Part shown: piece by piece, positions 1-10,062 of the stretch
How the letters are laid out: each line of letters opens with the position of its first letter
How positions within the stretch are numbered: position 1 is the stretch's first letter
Source of the DNA: Branchipolynoe longqiensis
Taxonomy: Eukaryota; Annelida; Polychaeta; Phyllodocida; Polynoidae
Reading direction: 5' to 3'
Length of the DNA: 64,000 nucleotides
NCBI GenBank assembly: GCA_030323885.1
Contig: CM059197.1
Coordinates: 36,864,556-36,928,555, forward strand
Position numbers and translations under genes: made by a program
Notes under the pieces: generated by a model
What the model was told of the DNA's origin: nothing
What the model saw: only the letters and a program-made list of their open reading frames with translations
The model's database searches: none

Positions 1-108
1 GCCCGAGGCGGATGTGGGAGTAAGGAAAGGGTTTATTGGAGAAACAGGTAGACAATCAGTGTGAATCAATGGGTAATTATATAAGGAATGCAAATGTTCT
101 TGGGCAGG

Positions 109-1150
109 TCAGTCGACCTCGTCCACGTCCGCAGAGGGGCCCGGAGGGACCTGGGAGGAGGTAGGCCCGGGAGCCGACCCAAAACACAAGGCCAAGGCTC
201 TCGGGGCGGCCGAGGTCACCTGGCGGGCAACGTACGTGTGCACCGCGTCGGACTCCCAGGTCCCCTGGGCCATAATGGCGGAGAGGTCCACGCCCCTCGA
301 CGCGCACGCCTGGGCGGCGCCTCAGCGGGGGCCGTGCAGGGTGAATTCCTCGGCTCGGGGCACGAGGGCCGCGCCCAAGGCGGCGCGGAGGAGGGGGGTG
401 ACGTCCCGAGGCGTGAGGGGGACGCCGGCGCGGGCGAGGAAAGCCGGGGCGGGCCCGGACGCAGGCACCAGGTCGAGGGCGCCCCGCCAAGCGTGGACCG
501 GGCAGAGTGGTGATCCGGCGAGGGCAGGCACGAAGATCGAGACGGCCTGCGCCGGGGAGCGGATGGTCTTGGATGAGGTGACCCGGAGGCGCAAGCCCCC
601 GGGAACCGGCTGGACGTCATCCCTGCGCAGTGTGTGAGGCCTCCCCCACGGGGCGTGGGAGGGGGAGAGGATGTTCGACTGCCTCAGGAAACTGAAGTAG
701 GCGATGATGATCGCGGCCCAGGGGGCAACCCCGAGGTGCCCCTGGGCGCGCATGTGTCTGTAAACGAGGGGAAGCATCTCGGGGGTGACGGGCGGGGCTC
801 GCCGGGTTGGAGCCGCCAAGAGCCGTTCGCCGCCCCGCTTCACCCGTGACGAGAAGGGGGCGTCGAAGGGGGCGACGTCGCCTCCCGCCTCCCGGACCCA
901 GGAGCGCGCCCCGGATAGGGCGTTGGCGACGGAAGCCGGGGAAGGCAGGAGGCGGTGCAGGTGGGCGATGAACTGCCCAACGTCGTAGGGGGCGGGGGCC
1001 AGGTGGTCGACTCCCCGCTCGACGGCGAACTGCAGGTAGCGCCTGGCGTGTCGATCACGGTTACGCCAGGTCCCGGGGGCGAGGGCTGCGCGGTGGAGCG
1101 TCATGAGGTGCTCGTGGGCGCACGCGCCGTACTCTGCAAAGATTAAAGGT
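109..1150 (-). pseudogene. Tyrosine recombinase of the DIRS-like element, with a nonsense codon
   Basis: The minus-strand frame contains an N-terminal SAM-like region (HLHRLLPSPASVANALSGAR) and a catalytic domain. The first catalytic Arg is in YFSFLRQSNIL, the H-x-x-R box reads LHGPR, and the nucleophilic Tyr is in ESDAVHTYV. Directly after LHGPR the frame hits TGA (about 322-324), then continues in the same frame as GAAQACASRGVDLSAIMAQG to a stop at 109-111. Family members usually have Arg at that position, so a CGA to TGA transition is the simplest explanation. This enzyme would recombine the circular cDNA intermediate into the genome. As it stands the product would lack the catalytic Tyr and should be inactive. 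The domain assignment is confident; the exact N-terminus is not. Confidence 0.85.
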
Positions 1151-1189
1151 GATGTGTGAACATGTCGGGCGGATCCCCCTACTACGGCA

Positions 1190-3000
1190 CTCCCTGCTGA
1201 CCAAATCGAGGGCTTCCCGGGAGTAGTGCGCGCGGCTGAGCGCGTCCGCGAGGACCAGATTGACCCCGGGCTTGTGGTAGATGGTGACGTCGAAGGAGCC
1301 GAGCGCCGCGAGCACCCAGAGCTCGCGGGCGCACGCACCGAGGGTCGGGTCGACGGCGCGACCCGATTCGAGGGCGCTCGCGGATGCGGCGTTATCCGTG
1401 TTGACGACGATCCGGTAGCCGCCCGGGGCATCGGGGCTGAGGGCGCGGACCGCCATGACGAGGTTCACGGCTTCGAGTTCATGGATGGAGGGGTAGGCCG
1501 CCATCATCTTTCGGTCGTAGGCCTCGGAGAAACAGGCGTTTGTAGAGAATGCGCCTCCGCCGGTGAGGCAGGAGTCGCATTCGATGGTCCAGGTGGGGCG
1601 GACGGCTGGGGGAAGGAGGCAGACGCCATTCCCCGCCGCCGCGAAGTGACGGAACCAGCGGACGTCCTTGCGTGGAGGCTCCAGAGGATCCGGCCCATGA
1701 ACTTCCGAGCCGCGACCACGCAGGTGCTAACGTGCGCGAGCCGGCCGACGAGCCTCTGGAGAGCCCTTCTGGTGAGGGTGGGGCGGACGAGCCAGCGTTC
1801 GCAGACCCCGATGACCTCGTTCATCTTCTCGTCTGGGATGCGGGGCACCATGGCCTCCGAGTCGAACTCGATGCCGAGCCAGGTGAGGCGGACGGTTGGG
1901 CGGCAGCACTTCTCGGGGGCGAGCTCGAGCCCAAGGGCGGCGCAGACCTCCCGGAGGGTGTCAAACGCCCGCATCGCGCCGAGGTATGAGGCCTCGCAGC
2001 CGACGAAGTCGTCGATGTAGACTGCCATGAAGAAACCGCGTAGGCCCACGATCCAAGCCACCGCGGCGGTTACCCTGACGCAGGCCGCGCCAGAGGTCCT
2101 GCAGCCGAAGGGAAGGGCTATGTCCAAGTAGGCGCAGCCGTCGACCGTGATGCCGAAGAGGGGCGTGGAGAGCGGGTCGGCCCGGAGCTGGCGGTAAGCG
2201 TGGGACACGTCGGCCGACCAACAGAATGCGCCTCGACCCTCGACGAGGATGCGGCGGCCGAGGTCGGCCGCGGAAGGCAGTCTGTAGGCGTGGGGGCGCC
2301 CGAGGTATTCCCGCCTCGGGATGCCAGAGTTCACGCTGCGGCCCGGGGGGAATGACAGGTCGACGATAACCCGCCGCTTCCCGGGGGTGGACTTGGGCCG
2401 CGTCATTATGGGGCTGCACTGCGCCCAAGGCGTGAAGGGGGGAACCGCGAAGGGCCCGAGGAGGGCGCCTCGTCGGACCTCCTCCGCCGCGTACTCAGTC
2501 ACATGAGGGGCGAAGCTGGGATCCTCGCGGTGATTCTTGTATGTGGGTGACGGGGGCCCGGCCGCTGTGTAGTTAGCCGGGAACCCGAACTCTAGGTGGT
2601 CGGCGAGGAGAGGGTCGTCGTGGCCCTGGAGCATCCGACGCCAGTTAGGAATGTTTAAGTCCGAGGGGACCGGGACTCAGGCGGCAAAATAATTCGGAAG
2701 TCCCGAGGCGCGGGCGGCGGCGTAGGCCGCCGCGTAGGTGGGGTACGCGGCCCAGCCCTCGCCGGAGAGCACAGGCCAGAATGAGTCGAGGGTGGCCCTG
2801 TACTCGACGGGGGAGGGGCCGCAGTCGGGGGCCGCCGGGAGGGAGTGCTGGATGGCAGTGTCTATCACCTCCTCAACGGGCTCGCTAATGCTTGCGCCGG
2901 AAGCGGGGGCGCCGCGGGTCACATCGCAGATCCCACACGCCTCGGCGGGGTCGGGGGCCGCCGGGGTGGAGCAACTTCCGGAGCGGAACACCGCGAAGCT
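1190..3000 (-). pseudogene. Reverse transcriptase-RNase H polyprotein of the DIRS-like element
   Basis: An open frame from 2634 to 1504 encodes the RT domain. Catalytic Asp lies in WSADVSHAYRQL (about residue 142 of that frame) and the YIDDF box is at about residues 206-210, followed by LGIEFDSE. The frame extends upstream to about 3000 across one TGA (near 2678, after PNYFAA), which again looks like a CGA to TGA change. RNase H lies in a different frame: its likely first Asp is in TIECDSCLTGGG, followed by ELEAVN, TDNAAS and LADALSR (about 1620-1200). RT and RNase H should be one protein, so a frameshift occurred near 1680. The RT product would copy element RNA into cDNA and RNase H would degrade the RNA strand. 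This copy cannot do so because of these lesions. Confidence 0.85.
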
Positions 3001-3164
3001 GTTGTGTGACGGCAGGTGTGTGGCGTGGCGAGGGCTTCCGGGACGGTGTCGGTTCGGGGTGGCGTGGTCGGTCGTGACAGAGCTGTTGTTTACGTTGGTA
3101 GTGCGGGGTGTTCCCTCAAGGTGGCGCCACCGGGCCGGCGTGACGTCATCGGCAGGGGGGCTCC

Positions 3165-3208
3165 CCAGCGGCGGGGGGGGGGGGGGGGTGGGGGGGGGGG
3201 GGGGGGGT
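3165..3208 (+). repeat. Poly-G tract with G-quadruplex potential inside the DIRS-like element
   Basis: Two long G runs are separated by single T residues within the RT leader region. It is an obvious G4-forming and error-prone tract, and run length in the assembly may be unreliable. Confidence 0.7.
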
Positions 3209-3516
3209 GTCCCCCGCACTACCGGTGGTGTGAGTGGAATCCTCCAGGTGGCGGCAGGGTCGCATGGCCGGTGTGACGTCATGGGGGAATCCCCCCTCCG
3301 CCAATCCCGTGTCGTTGTGTGGGGCGGTGTGCGTGACGTCATGCTGGGAATCCCCGCGTGGTGGCGGGGCGGTCGGGGCGAAGCCACTCGAGGCTGGAAC
3401 ATTGTTATTGTTTACCTCGGGTGCGGGGCGGGCCGCCTCACTGGTAGTCCGGGGGCGGTGTGGGCGTCGGCGTCGAGTCGATAGTCGGGGCGGGGCTATG
3501 TGCGCCCGCCGGTCAA

Positions 3517-5051
3517 CTAAAAATCCCGGTGAGAGGTCTTCCCGGGGCGCTCCCGGGCTTTCTTCGAATAGCAACTCGTCTCGGGGTGGCCGGTAACTAT
3601 ACGGCGCACATTCGCGCAGTAGCCGCAGACGTGAGCGAGCTTCTGGGCACCCGCCCCGTGCGAAGCCCCCTTCGCGGCTTTCGTGCATGAGGCCGGGTCT
3701 TTATTCCACGCCTGGCAGGGCGCTCCCAGCACAGCCCGATCGTATTGTTCACGTCCGTCGGCGCCGGACTTCTGTGGCTTCCCGGCCTGCTGGCTCTCGG
3801 GGGCGGCGGCGGCCGCGGGCGCGGCGTGGCCCGCCATTGCTATGATCTCAATCCTGACCGCGTTTATCGCGGCCGCGTCTCTCCAACCGTGAGGGAGCCT
3901 GCCGTCCGCGATACGCGTGAAGATCTCCTCAGAGTACCGCCTCACCACTGGCCACGCCAGGGCGCAATTGTCCTGCGCGACCATCTCCTGGTGGTCGCAG
4001 AGGGCGTCGAGACGGCCCTCGGGAAAACCGGTCTGGCTCCTCCCGCATACTCCTCCCGGGTTGCCTCGCCCTTCTTTATCGCCCTCCCCTCATCCCCTTG
4101 TTCAACAAGGTCGTAGGGGAATAAATATTTCGAAGAAATACCTTTCTTTCGTGTGTGGGCCTTGCCGTTGGCCGCCGCTACGATGAGGCGCACCGCCTCC
4201 TCCGCCGTCGATCGCGCCCCGTGACCGTAGTCATCCGTGTCGTGTTGTCGGCGGCGTGGGGCGCGTCGCCTGGCTGCGTGGGGGGCGTCGCGGCGCCGGG
4301 GTCGGTGTCGGGGCAGCATGGGTGAAGGCGAGGACCAGGGGCTGAGCGGGCTCTGATGGACTCCGATAGCAGGGTATGAGGTGGTGCGTGTCCTGGCTCG
4401 GCCGTCATAGGCGGTCGACGGCGATGCCGGTGAGTGTGATCGCGCCCAGCTGGCGCGGAGCCGGCCGGGTGGCCGGGGCGTGCAGGGGGAAACCGATGGT
4501 GCCCGGCGGCGAGCCGTCACGGCGGCCGGCGGGGGCTGGGTCCCCGGGCGGCGTGCGCCAGCGGTGGCGGCGGTGAGTGCGGCGGTGGCTTCCGCGAGCA
4601 CCCTGGACTGGGCCGCGAGCTGGCTCCGCTGCTCGGCGGCCTCCTTCCTGTGCTCCGCGGCCTCCCTCTCCATAAGGATCCAACGCTCCTCCATGGCATT
4701 GATGGTCAGCTGCATTTTTTCTAGCCCGTCGGCCTGCCTCGCCTTCAAGGTGGGCTTCCGCACCCGCTTAGATTGGCGGGTCGGGGACGGTGGCTGGGGC
4801 TGCGGGACGGCCTGTCTCGGGGAAGCGCCGCCATCTTGTGAGTCGGACGATATGCTCAAGTCGGCCGGAGTCGTGGGGGTTCGTTTCTTTGGGGCGCGCT
4901 TGGTAGGGCGGCCCCTCGGAGCTGCAGTCCTGCGGGTTCGCTGCATCTTGCTTTTTAACGTGGGTATCCTTTTAACTGCGTTGCCGCTTTTTAACGTGGG
5001 TGACGTGGGTGGAGACGGAGCCGTAGAGTTTAAATCTAAATCCATCGACAT
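3517..5051 (-). pseudogene. gag-like ORF1 of the DIRS-like element, frameshifted
   Basis: The frame starts with Met at 5051. It encodes a low-complexity, Ser/Pro/Arg-rich N-terminus with basic stretches (KRAPKKRTP, SKRVRKPTLKAR). A predicted coiled coil follows (about residues 108-165; EKMQLTINAMEERWILMERE). Near 4030 the reading frame shifts. The remaining part continues in another frame as TGFPEGRLDALCDH, then a helical segment and a C-terminal Cys/His cluster (HVCGYCANVRR plus GHPETSC). A coiled coil plus Cys/His knuckle fits a nucleocapsid-type RNA-binding protein. The N-terminal half has a clear homologue at 19030-19450. Only the Cys/His cluster and the position in the element argue for a gag role; there is no conserved capsid motif I can name. 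Confidence 0.7.
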
Positions 5052-5165
5052 GAGGATAGGGGCCCGAATGCAGGTCAGGGGAAAAGGCGGGAAGGAGGAG
5101 GGGCCCGGAGGTCTGGTAGGGGGCGCCTCGGGCTTCCCGCCGGATCAACCACAATTCGGAATTAT

Positions 5166-5345
5166 GATAAACAAAAAAAAAGAAGTTAAAGTTGCAGACA
5201 GAGGAAGACCAAGAAGAGGAAGGTGGGAAAGCCAACCATGAAAGATTCACACAAACAAAATCAAAATTAACTTTACTTTACTAAATTAAATTAACAAAAA
5301 TACAATGGAAGAATAGTTGGGGAAAAGATCCCAAAGTAAACTTAC
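5166..5345. other. A-rich intron sequence between the AOS-like exon and the DIRS-like element
   Basis: This AT-rich segment holds the start of the intron that follows AOS-like exon 2. No coding signal was seen. It marks the right flank of the DIRS-like insertion. Confidence 0.5.
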
Positions 5346-6346
5346 TGTGATGGAGATTTACGGCACCACTGTTTGAATGCTGTCTCCCCAGCACTAAGTG
5401 CCTCCATGTACTCATCAAATTGAGCAGAGTTGTGCACAGCCGACACCTTCCCAGTGTACATCACAAGGTCCAGTGGGCCACCCTCGTTTTCGTCACAGAA
5501 CTTCAGCCCCACCACGCGGCCATCGCACGCACTATCGTTTAAGCAGGAGAAGTTTGCATGCCGCATGCGCACTCGAAATAGACAACCCGGACGAAAGAAG
5601 TCGTTCTCGGGGAACTGTGGTCGGTTTACGACTGTCGCAAAACCCGCACCACCGACCGGAAGTGGGGAAGAGTGACCTTTGCGCGTGGCCTTTGTGTAAG
5701 CGTTGAGGCCTCGAATGATTTTCATTTGGATGCCTATTGTTGACATGGCACTGCCTGGTGCATCTGGAACATCCTGAGGACACAACAAATTCCAGTCAAT
5801 CCGACTGAATGCTATTTTGTAGTACATTGAAAAATCATATGGAATATTAGTGTCAGGTGGGGGCGGGGGCGTGATGAAAATTGGAAATATTGCACCTAGA
5901 GCAGGAATCGTACCCACACCTCTTGGCAGTCCGGGCTAGTGTGCCAACCATTACACCACCTAGGCTCCCTACCCACGCCCACATATGTGGCTCCTTGCCT
6001 GAGAGATCAGTGCAGACTATTACATTGGTGTTATATAATTGATCTTTAAAAAAACGAACAACAATAAAAATAACAAACAAACTATTGATGATCCCGGATT
6101 TGTTGCTTAGAGGGTTATGGAGGTGGGAGGGGGGGTGGGTCATGTAATTAGACCTGTTCTCTGAATGACCACATTTATCGTTATCTCTACTAAAGATTCA
6201 ACTGGCAATCATACCTTGAACTCGTTTTCCACCATCTCCTTGTAGCTCTCCGCGCCAAACTCGGCTTGCAACAGTTTATGAGCTTTGTTTTCCCAGCCCA
6301 TAGACCCATCCTCGTCATAAACTTTAGGCAGCAGTGGCGCCGCCAT
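5346..6346 (-). CDS. Allene oxide synthase-like (catalase-fold) protein, 5' exons only
   Basis: Two exons are supported. Exon 1 is 6346-6215: ATG in context CCAAGATGG, 44 codons, donor AAG|GTATGA. Exon 2 is 5773-5346: acceptor TTGTTGTGTCCTCAG|GATG, 142 codons plus 2 nt, donor ACA|GTAAGT. The joined 186 residues align by eye with the N-terminal half of coral-type allene oxide synthase, the catalase-related haemoprotein that converts fatty-acid hydroperoxides to allene oxides and is often fused to a lipoxygenase. Shared features are WENKAHKLL, FPENDFFRPG, the distal-His segment MRHANFS (His about 116) and GGPLDLVMYTG. The family's distal-pocket Asn in the last motif appears to be Tyr here (about residue 150), so the chemistry may differ. 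The haem-ligand Tyr and any lipoxygenase domain would lie left of the window. If the GTAAGT is not used, an in-frame TAA would end the protein there. Confidence 0.7.
5866..6045 (-). mobile_element. tRNA-derived SINE, family 2, in AOS-like intron 1
   Basis: The minus strand reads like a tRNA head with an A-box-like segment (GGTGTAATGGTTGGCACAC) and a B-box-like segment (GGTACGATTCC), then CTCTAGGTGCAATATTTCC. The same head occurs at 7262-7400 (minus) and 55725-55820 (plus). The body includes GATCAGTGCAGACTA, also present near 55950. It lies inside the first AOS-like intron and explains the misleading open frame upstream of the exon 2 acceptor. Confidence 0.65.
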
Positions 6347-6435
6347 CTTGGATTTCCCAAAGTTGCATTCACCAGTTGAAGCTTTATTTTACTACTTTCC
6401 ACATATGTGCCATATGCTGACCACCATTCCATACA

Positions 6436-6770
6436 TTATTCCTTTCCTGGTGAGAAATTAAAAAGTACATACGTAATTAGAAATTGAAGAGAGAATGTGT
6501 AGGGAATGTAGCCTATATGTTATTTGATTGACTTTGCTTATATATGGCAAAGTTGAGGTAATCTTTAGTTACTCCCACAATACTATATCAAGGACAGGGT
6601 TGCTATTATTGCTAAACAACCCATTAGAAAAAAGTGTCGCGAAGCTGGATTATAGACATAATCACATGAATTTGTAATATAATATGCAAAATATATTGTT
6701 CAAACAAGTATCTACAAAAAGAATTATAGTCCATTTTTGTTACAGTGAATAATTTACGAAATCATGTAGA
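6436..6770. other. AT-rich sequence upstream of the AOS-like gene
   Basis: This is the presumed 5' flank or promoter region of the minus-strand AOS-like gene. I see no recognisable TATA or CpG-island pattern and no coding frame. Confidence 0.4.
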
Positions 6771-7040
6771 TTAAACCTGCATAATCCGATGAAAATATCA
6801 AAATTTCCAAAACAAAGCAATTACCTAAATTTGATTCTACATATCTAACTTAGATACTGATGCACTTATTAAACATTTGTCACCACATAGAAGGGAATAC
6901 TGAGGCACTTGAATAGAAATGTACTGCAGAAGGCAATGGTGTCAGAGTAGTGGCATGCTTGCCAAAATCTATTGTGTATGGTTGCACTTCAAATATCTCA
7001 AAAGTTAACTATTCAAAATAAAAGTGACTTCAAGCTAAAG

Positions 7041-7734
7041 TAAAGCGCCTGTTGCACCTTACCGGACTGAGTACCGGACACCACACGACAAAGAATTGTC
7101 TAGTCCGGTGCTCTCCGGTACACAAAATGTATCGAAATGGAGCGTAATTGGGTCAATTGCCACCGGACAAGTACCGGATGAGAAACGGACAAGAACCGGC
7201 CGGACCGACCATCAACCGGACACGTACGGGACTGTATTTTTTGGATTTTCTTGGTATTGTCGTGGGGTGATGAAAATGGGAAATATTGCGCATAGAACAG
7301 GACTCGAACCCACATATCTTTGCATTCTGGGCCAGTGTGCTAACCATTACACCACCTAGGCGCCCTGATATCAACACACTACCGATGCCTACCTGTCTAT
7401 GCCGACTACTACAGTATATATATATATTTTATTGACGTTCTCGCCACCAGACAATTCCGGAAGCAAACCGGACACCAACTGATAGGTACCGGACACCAAC
7501 AGATGGGTACCGGACACCAATGGATGGGTACCGGACATGAACCGGACACCAACCGGACACCAACCGGACACGTCAGTCCGGTGGTGTCTAGTAGAAGTTT
7601 TGTGCATGTACAAAACTTGTACCGGACACCGCCGGATGGATACCGCACATGTACCGGACATCGCCGTACACAACCGGACAGGGTCTGGTTCTCGTCCAGT
7701 TCCCCAGTCCGGTAAGGTGTGACTGGGCCTTAAG
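7041..7734. mobile_element. Fold-back element with ACCGGAC subrepeats
   Basis: Left terminus GCGCCTGTTGCACCTTACCGG and right terminus GTCCGGTAAGGTGTGACTGGG are inverted. Both arms are built from degenerate repeats of ACCGGAC. The interior holds a family-2 tRNA-like SINE (7262-7400, minus) and an AT-rich tract. It sits inside the MITE at 6771-7814. The apparent ORFs here are translations of the repeats. Confidence 0.75.
7262..7400 (-). mobile_element. tRNA-derived SINE, family 2
   Basis: The minus strand has CTAGGTGGTGTAATGGTTAG (A box region), GGGTTCGAGTCC (B box) and a GCGCAATATTTCCCATTTTC tail start. It is homologous to the copies in AOS-like intron 1 and at 55725-55820. Confidence 0.65.
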
Positions 7735-7911
7735 GCACATAATAATGATCAACCTAATGTATTTATGTCAGAAAATGTCAGGAACTCAAAACCATCGGAC
7801 TATACAACTTTAAGAGATTTTAAAAGTAAAACCGAGAGCTTTCTTTAGCAGTCATGCTGTAGCGTATATTTGTAGAGTCACTTTTTTCTTCTTGAGATTA
7901 TTCACAGTGTT

Positions 7912-8214
7912 ATACCCCAGTCACACTACTGCTTGTGACCACCTTGCGACCATTAAAAAGGTTGGCCGCAAAGAGCTCGCAAGTGGTCAGAAAATTGACC
8001 TCTGTGATCCCCAACCTCCTTGCGACCAATTTGGTCACAAGAGGGGTTGCAGCTACTGCACTAAAAACCTCCTTACGACCAAAATGGTCGAAAGCAGGTT
8101 GGCAAATATTGCTTTAGTCACAAGGAGGTCGCTGGTGACTGTAGGTTCTTTGACCCAAAATGGTCACAAAGTGGCTACAAACAGTCGCAAGCTGTAATGT
8201 GACTGGGGCTTTAA
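7912..8214. mobile_element. Fold-back element with TTGCGACC subrepeats
   Basis: The ends CCCCAGTCACACTACTG and GTAATGTGACTGGGGC are inverted. The arms are dense in TTGCGACC and GGTCACAA words in opposite orientation on the two sides. It is about 300 bp and non-coding. Confidence 0.75.
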
Positions 8215-8217
8215 TTG

Positions 8218-8573
8218 TTATTGACAACGCTTGGACAAGAGCCCAGCAACGCTGAGTGACCCGTATTTCAAATTGCATGGAACAAGCTCATGAAGTAATC
8301 TGGTGGGGTTGAGTAGCTCGTTCAATCTCCAAACATCCTCCAACTCTCGGACTATACAATTAGTGTATCCAGATAAACATGTGTGGAAGGTTCCGCTTGG
8401 AGAGTGTGGGATGTTTATTTTATTGTGCGCATGCACACCAATTCTGATGAGAGGAAAAATCAATTGATATGTCCTCCCGCATGATCAACATGATGGAGAG
8501 CCAAATGCCATCTCTGTCACAACGGATAATTACCATAGCAACGGGGGCGGGAGGACATATTTACCGCTCATTA
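8218..8573. other. Unassigned spacer with an 81-codon minus-strand frame
   Basis: A minus-strand frame (8463-8218) is open but has no recognisable domain or clear splice context. It may be repeat-derived or chance. Nothing else is recognised between the two flanking fold-back elements. Confidence 0.3.
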
Positions 8574-8749
8574 GTGCCGGTGTAGGACGTTCAAAACACT
8601 ACGCCGTTCAAAACACTACGGTAGTGTTTTGAACCTACGTTCAAAACACGACGGTAGTGTTTTGAACTTAGGTTCAAAACACTACTGTTAAGTTCAAAAC
8701 ACTACCACTACGTACGTTCAAAACACTACCCAAGTTACAAACATTAGCT

Positions 8750-8943
8750 GACCCTGCTGCGGCGTTTGAAGCACGTATTAGTAGTATACGCTGATAGTGC
8801 TGCGCCGTTTGAAGCACGTATTAGTAGTATACGCTGATAGAGCTGCGGCGTGTGCACCATGTATTAGTATACGCTGATAGTGCTGCGGCGTTTGAAGCAC
8901 GTATTAGTAGTATACGCTGATAGCGCTGCGGCGTGTGCACCAC
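8750..8943 (+). repeat. Tandem repeat, about 43 bp unit, about 4 copies
   Basis: The unit contains TGCTGCGGCGTTTGAAGCAC followed by GTATTAGTAGTATACGCTGA. Copies vary in two positions (TTTGAAGCAC versus TGTGCACC). Confidence 0.8.
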
Positions 8944-8959
8944 GAACGTCAAACGTCAT

Positions 8960-9676
8960 CCCTCCCTCCCTCCCTGTGTGTGTCTGTGTGTGTGTGTCTC
9001 TGTGTGTGTGTCTCTGTGTCTCTGTGTCTGTCTCTGTGTATGTGTGTTTCTGTGTGTGTGTCTGTGTGTGTCTGTCTCTGTGTCTGTATGTGTGTCTCTG
9101 TGTCTATGTGTGTGTCTCTCTGTCTCTGTGTGTGTCTGTGTGTGTCTATGTGTGTCTCTGTGTCTCTATGTGTGTGTCTGTGTGTGTGTCTCTGTGTATG
9201 TGTGTGTCTCCATGTCTCTGTGTGTGTCTCTTTGTCTGTGTGTGTCTGTGTGTGTGTCTCTGTGTGTGTGTCTCTGTGTCTCTGTATGTGTCTCTGTGTC
9301 TGTGTGTGTCTGTGTGTGTCTGTGTCTGTGTGTGTCTGTGTGTGTATCTCTGTATCTGTGTGTGTGTCTCTGTGTCTCTGTGTGTGTCTCTGTGTCTGTG
9401 TGTGTGTCTGTGTGTGTGTCACTGTGTCTTTGTGTCTCTGTGTGTCTGTGTGTGTCTCTGTGTGTGTCTCTGTGTGTGTCTCTGTGTGTGTCTCTGTGTG
9501 TGTCTCTGTGTGTGTCTCTGTGTCTTTGTGTGTGTCTGTGTGTGTGTGTCTCTGTGTGTGTGTCACTGTGTCTCTGTATGTGTGTGTATCTGTGTCTATG
9601 TGTGTGTCTGTGTGTGTCTGTGTCTCTGTGTCTGTGTCTCTGTGTGTGTGTTTCTGTGTGTGGCTCTGTGTCTGTG
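8960..9676 (+). repeat. TGTGTCTC-type microsatellite, about 0.7 kb
   Basis: Irregular alternation of TGTG and TCTC units. It reads as Cys/Val/Ser-rich or Thr/His-rich protein in all frames, so long open frames across it are artefacts. Confidence 0.95.
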
Positions 9677-9684
9677 AGAAGAGC

Positions 9685-10062
9685 AGATGGGATGGCCGAA
9701 TGAGTTGAGCAACCCTCTCCTGCTTTGGGAGATTGGGGGATCCGAACCCATGGGTGTGTGGGTTCGAACCCTGGTCGAGTCAAACCAGTGACATAAAAAG
9801 TTATACTTGTCACTTCCTAGCCAGCCGCTCGCCATTATTAGGATAGGGCAAGGACTGATTGGCTCAGTGTCAGGATAATGTTACTGAGTGGGATATCAGG
9901 TCATGGTTCTGACAGCGTGGTCTCTCAGTTGGGCAGCACTATAAAGTCCCATGAGTGCGCACTGTCACAAGTCGATACCCATCCTGATATGACCTTAGAT
10001 GATGCTAGGACGTTAAACAACATCCAGCAACCGGCTGACCCACATTACTACATACTGCTCCA
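9685..10062 (+). mobile_element. tRNA-headed SINE, family 1
   Basis: The head GATGGGATGGCCGAATGAGT and B box GGTTCGAACCC are followed by GTCGAGTCAAACCAGTGAC. The body ends with the family tail CTGATATGACCTTAGATGAT-GCTAGGACGTTAAAC. It lies in the core of the fold-back element. Confidence 0.8.

Larger units (their letters stand above)
1..5165 (-). mobile_element. DIRS-like tyrosine-recombinase retrotransposon, degraded
   Basis: On the minus strand the order is gag (about 5051-3517), RT-RNase H (about 3000-1190) and tyrosine recombinase (about 1150-109). That is the order of DIRS/Ngaro-type retrotransposons, which integrate with a tyrosine recombinase instead of a DDE integrase. The right end is set by comparison with a second copy at 19030-19580: the two share sequence through CTTCCCGCCGGATCAACC and ACAATTCGG and diverge just after ATTAT. 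The left edge begins GCCCGAGGCGG, which is inverted relative to GCCTCGGGC near 5133. This would fit the inverted terminal repeats of DIRS elements, but the left end is cut by the window. The copy is dead: it has frameshifts in gag and between RT and RNase H, and in-frame TGA codons in the RT leader and the recombinase. GC content is far higher than in the flanks. Confidence 0.85.
6771..7814 (-). mobile_element. TTAAAGTTGCATAG-type MITE copy, interrupted by a fold-back element
   Basis: Its ends are TTAAACCTGCATAATCCGATG and the inverted form CATCGGACTATACAACTTTAA. Two uninterrupted copies of about 350 bp occur at 10262-10616 and 29988-30338. Here the homology runs 7040-6771 and 7814-7735, with about 690 bp of foreign DNA (7041-7734) inserted. 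This is a short non-autonomous TIR element without coding capacity. Confidence 0.75.

Noticed and set aside
88..637. Plus-strand frames in the GC-rich left end
   Set aside because: They are shadows of the minus-strand tyrosine recombinase and have no independent features.
2677..3688. Pro-rich minus-strand and Gly-rich plus-strand frames around the poly-G tract
   Set aside because: Low-complexity GC-rich sequence between gag and RT; only the segment right next to the RT start looks like protein-coding sequence.
5774..5917. Extension of the AOS-like exon 2 frame upstream to 5917
   Set aside because: The extra residues run into a SINE, and a strong acceptor (GTTGTGTCCTCAG) at 5774-5775 gives a phase match to exon 1.
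8880..9813. Several open frames of 200-265 codons on both strands
   Set aside because: They are translations of the TGTGTCTC microsatellite, open in many frames at once and without sequence complexity.
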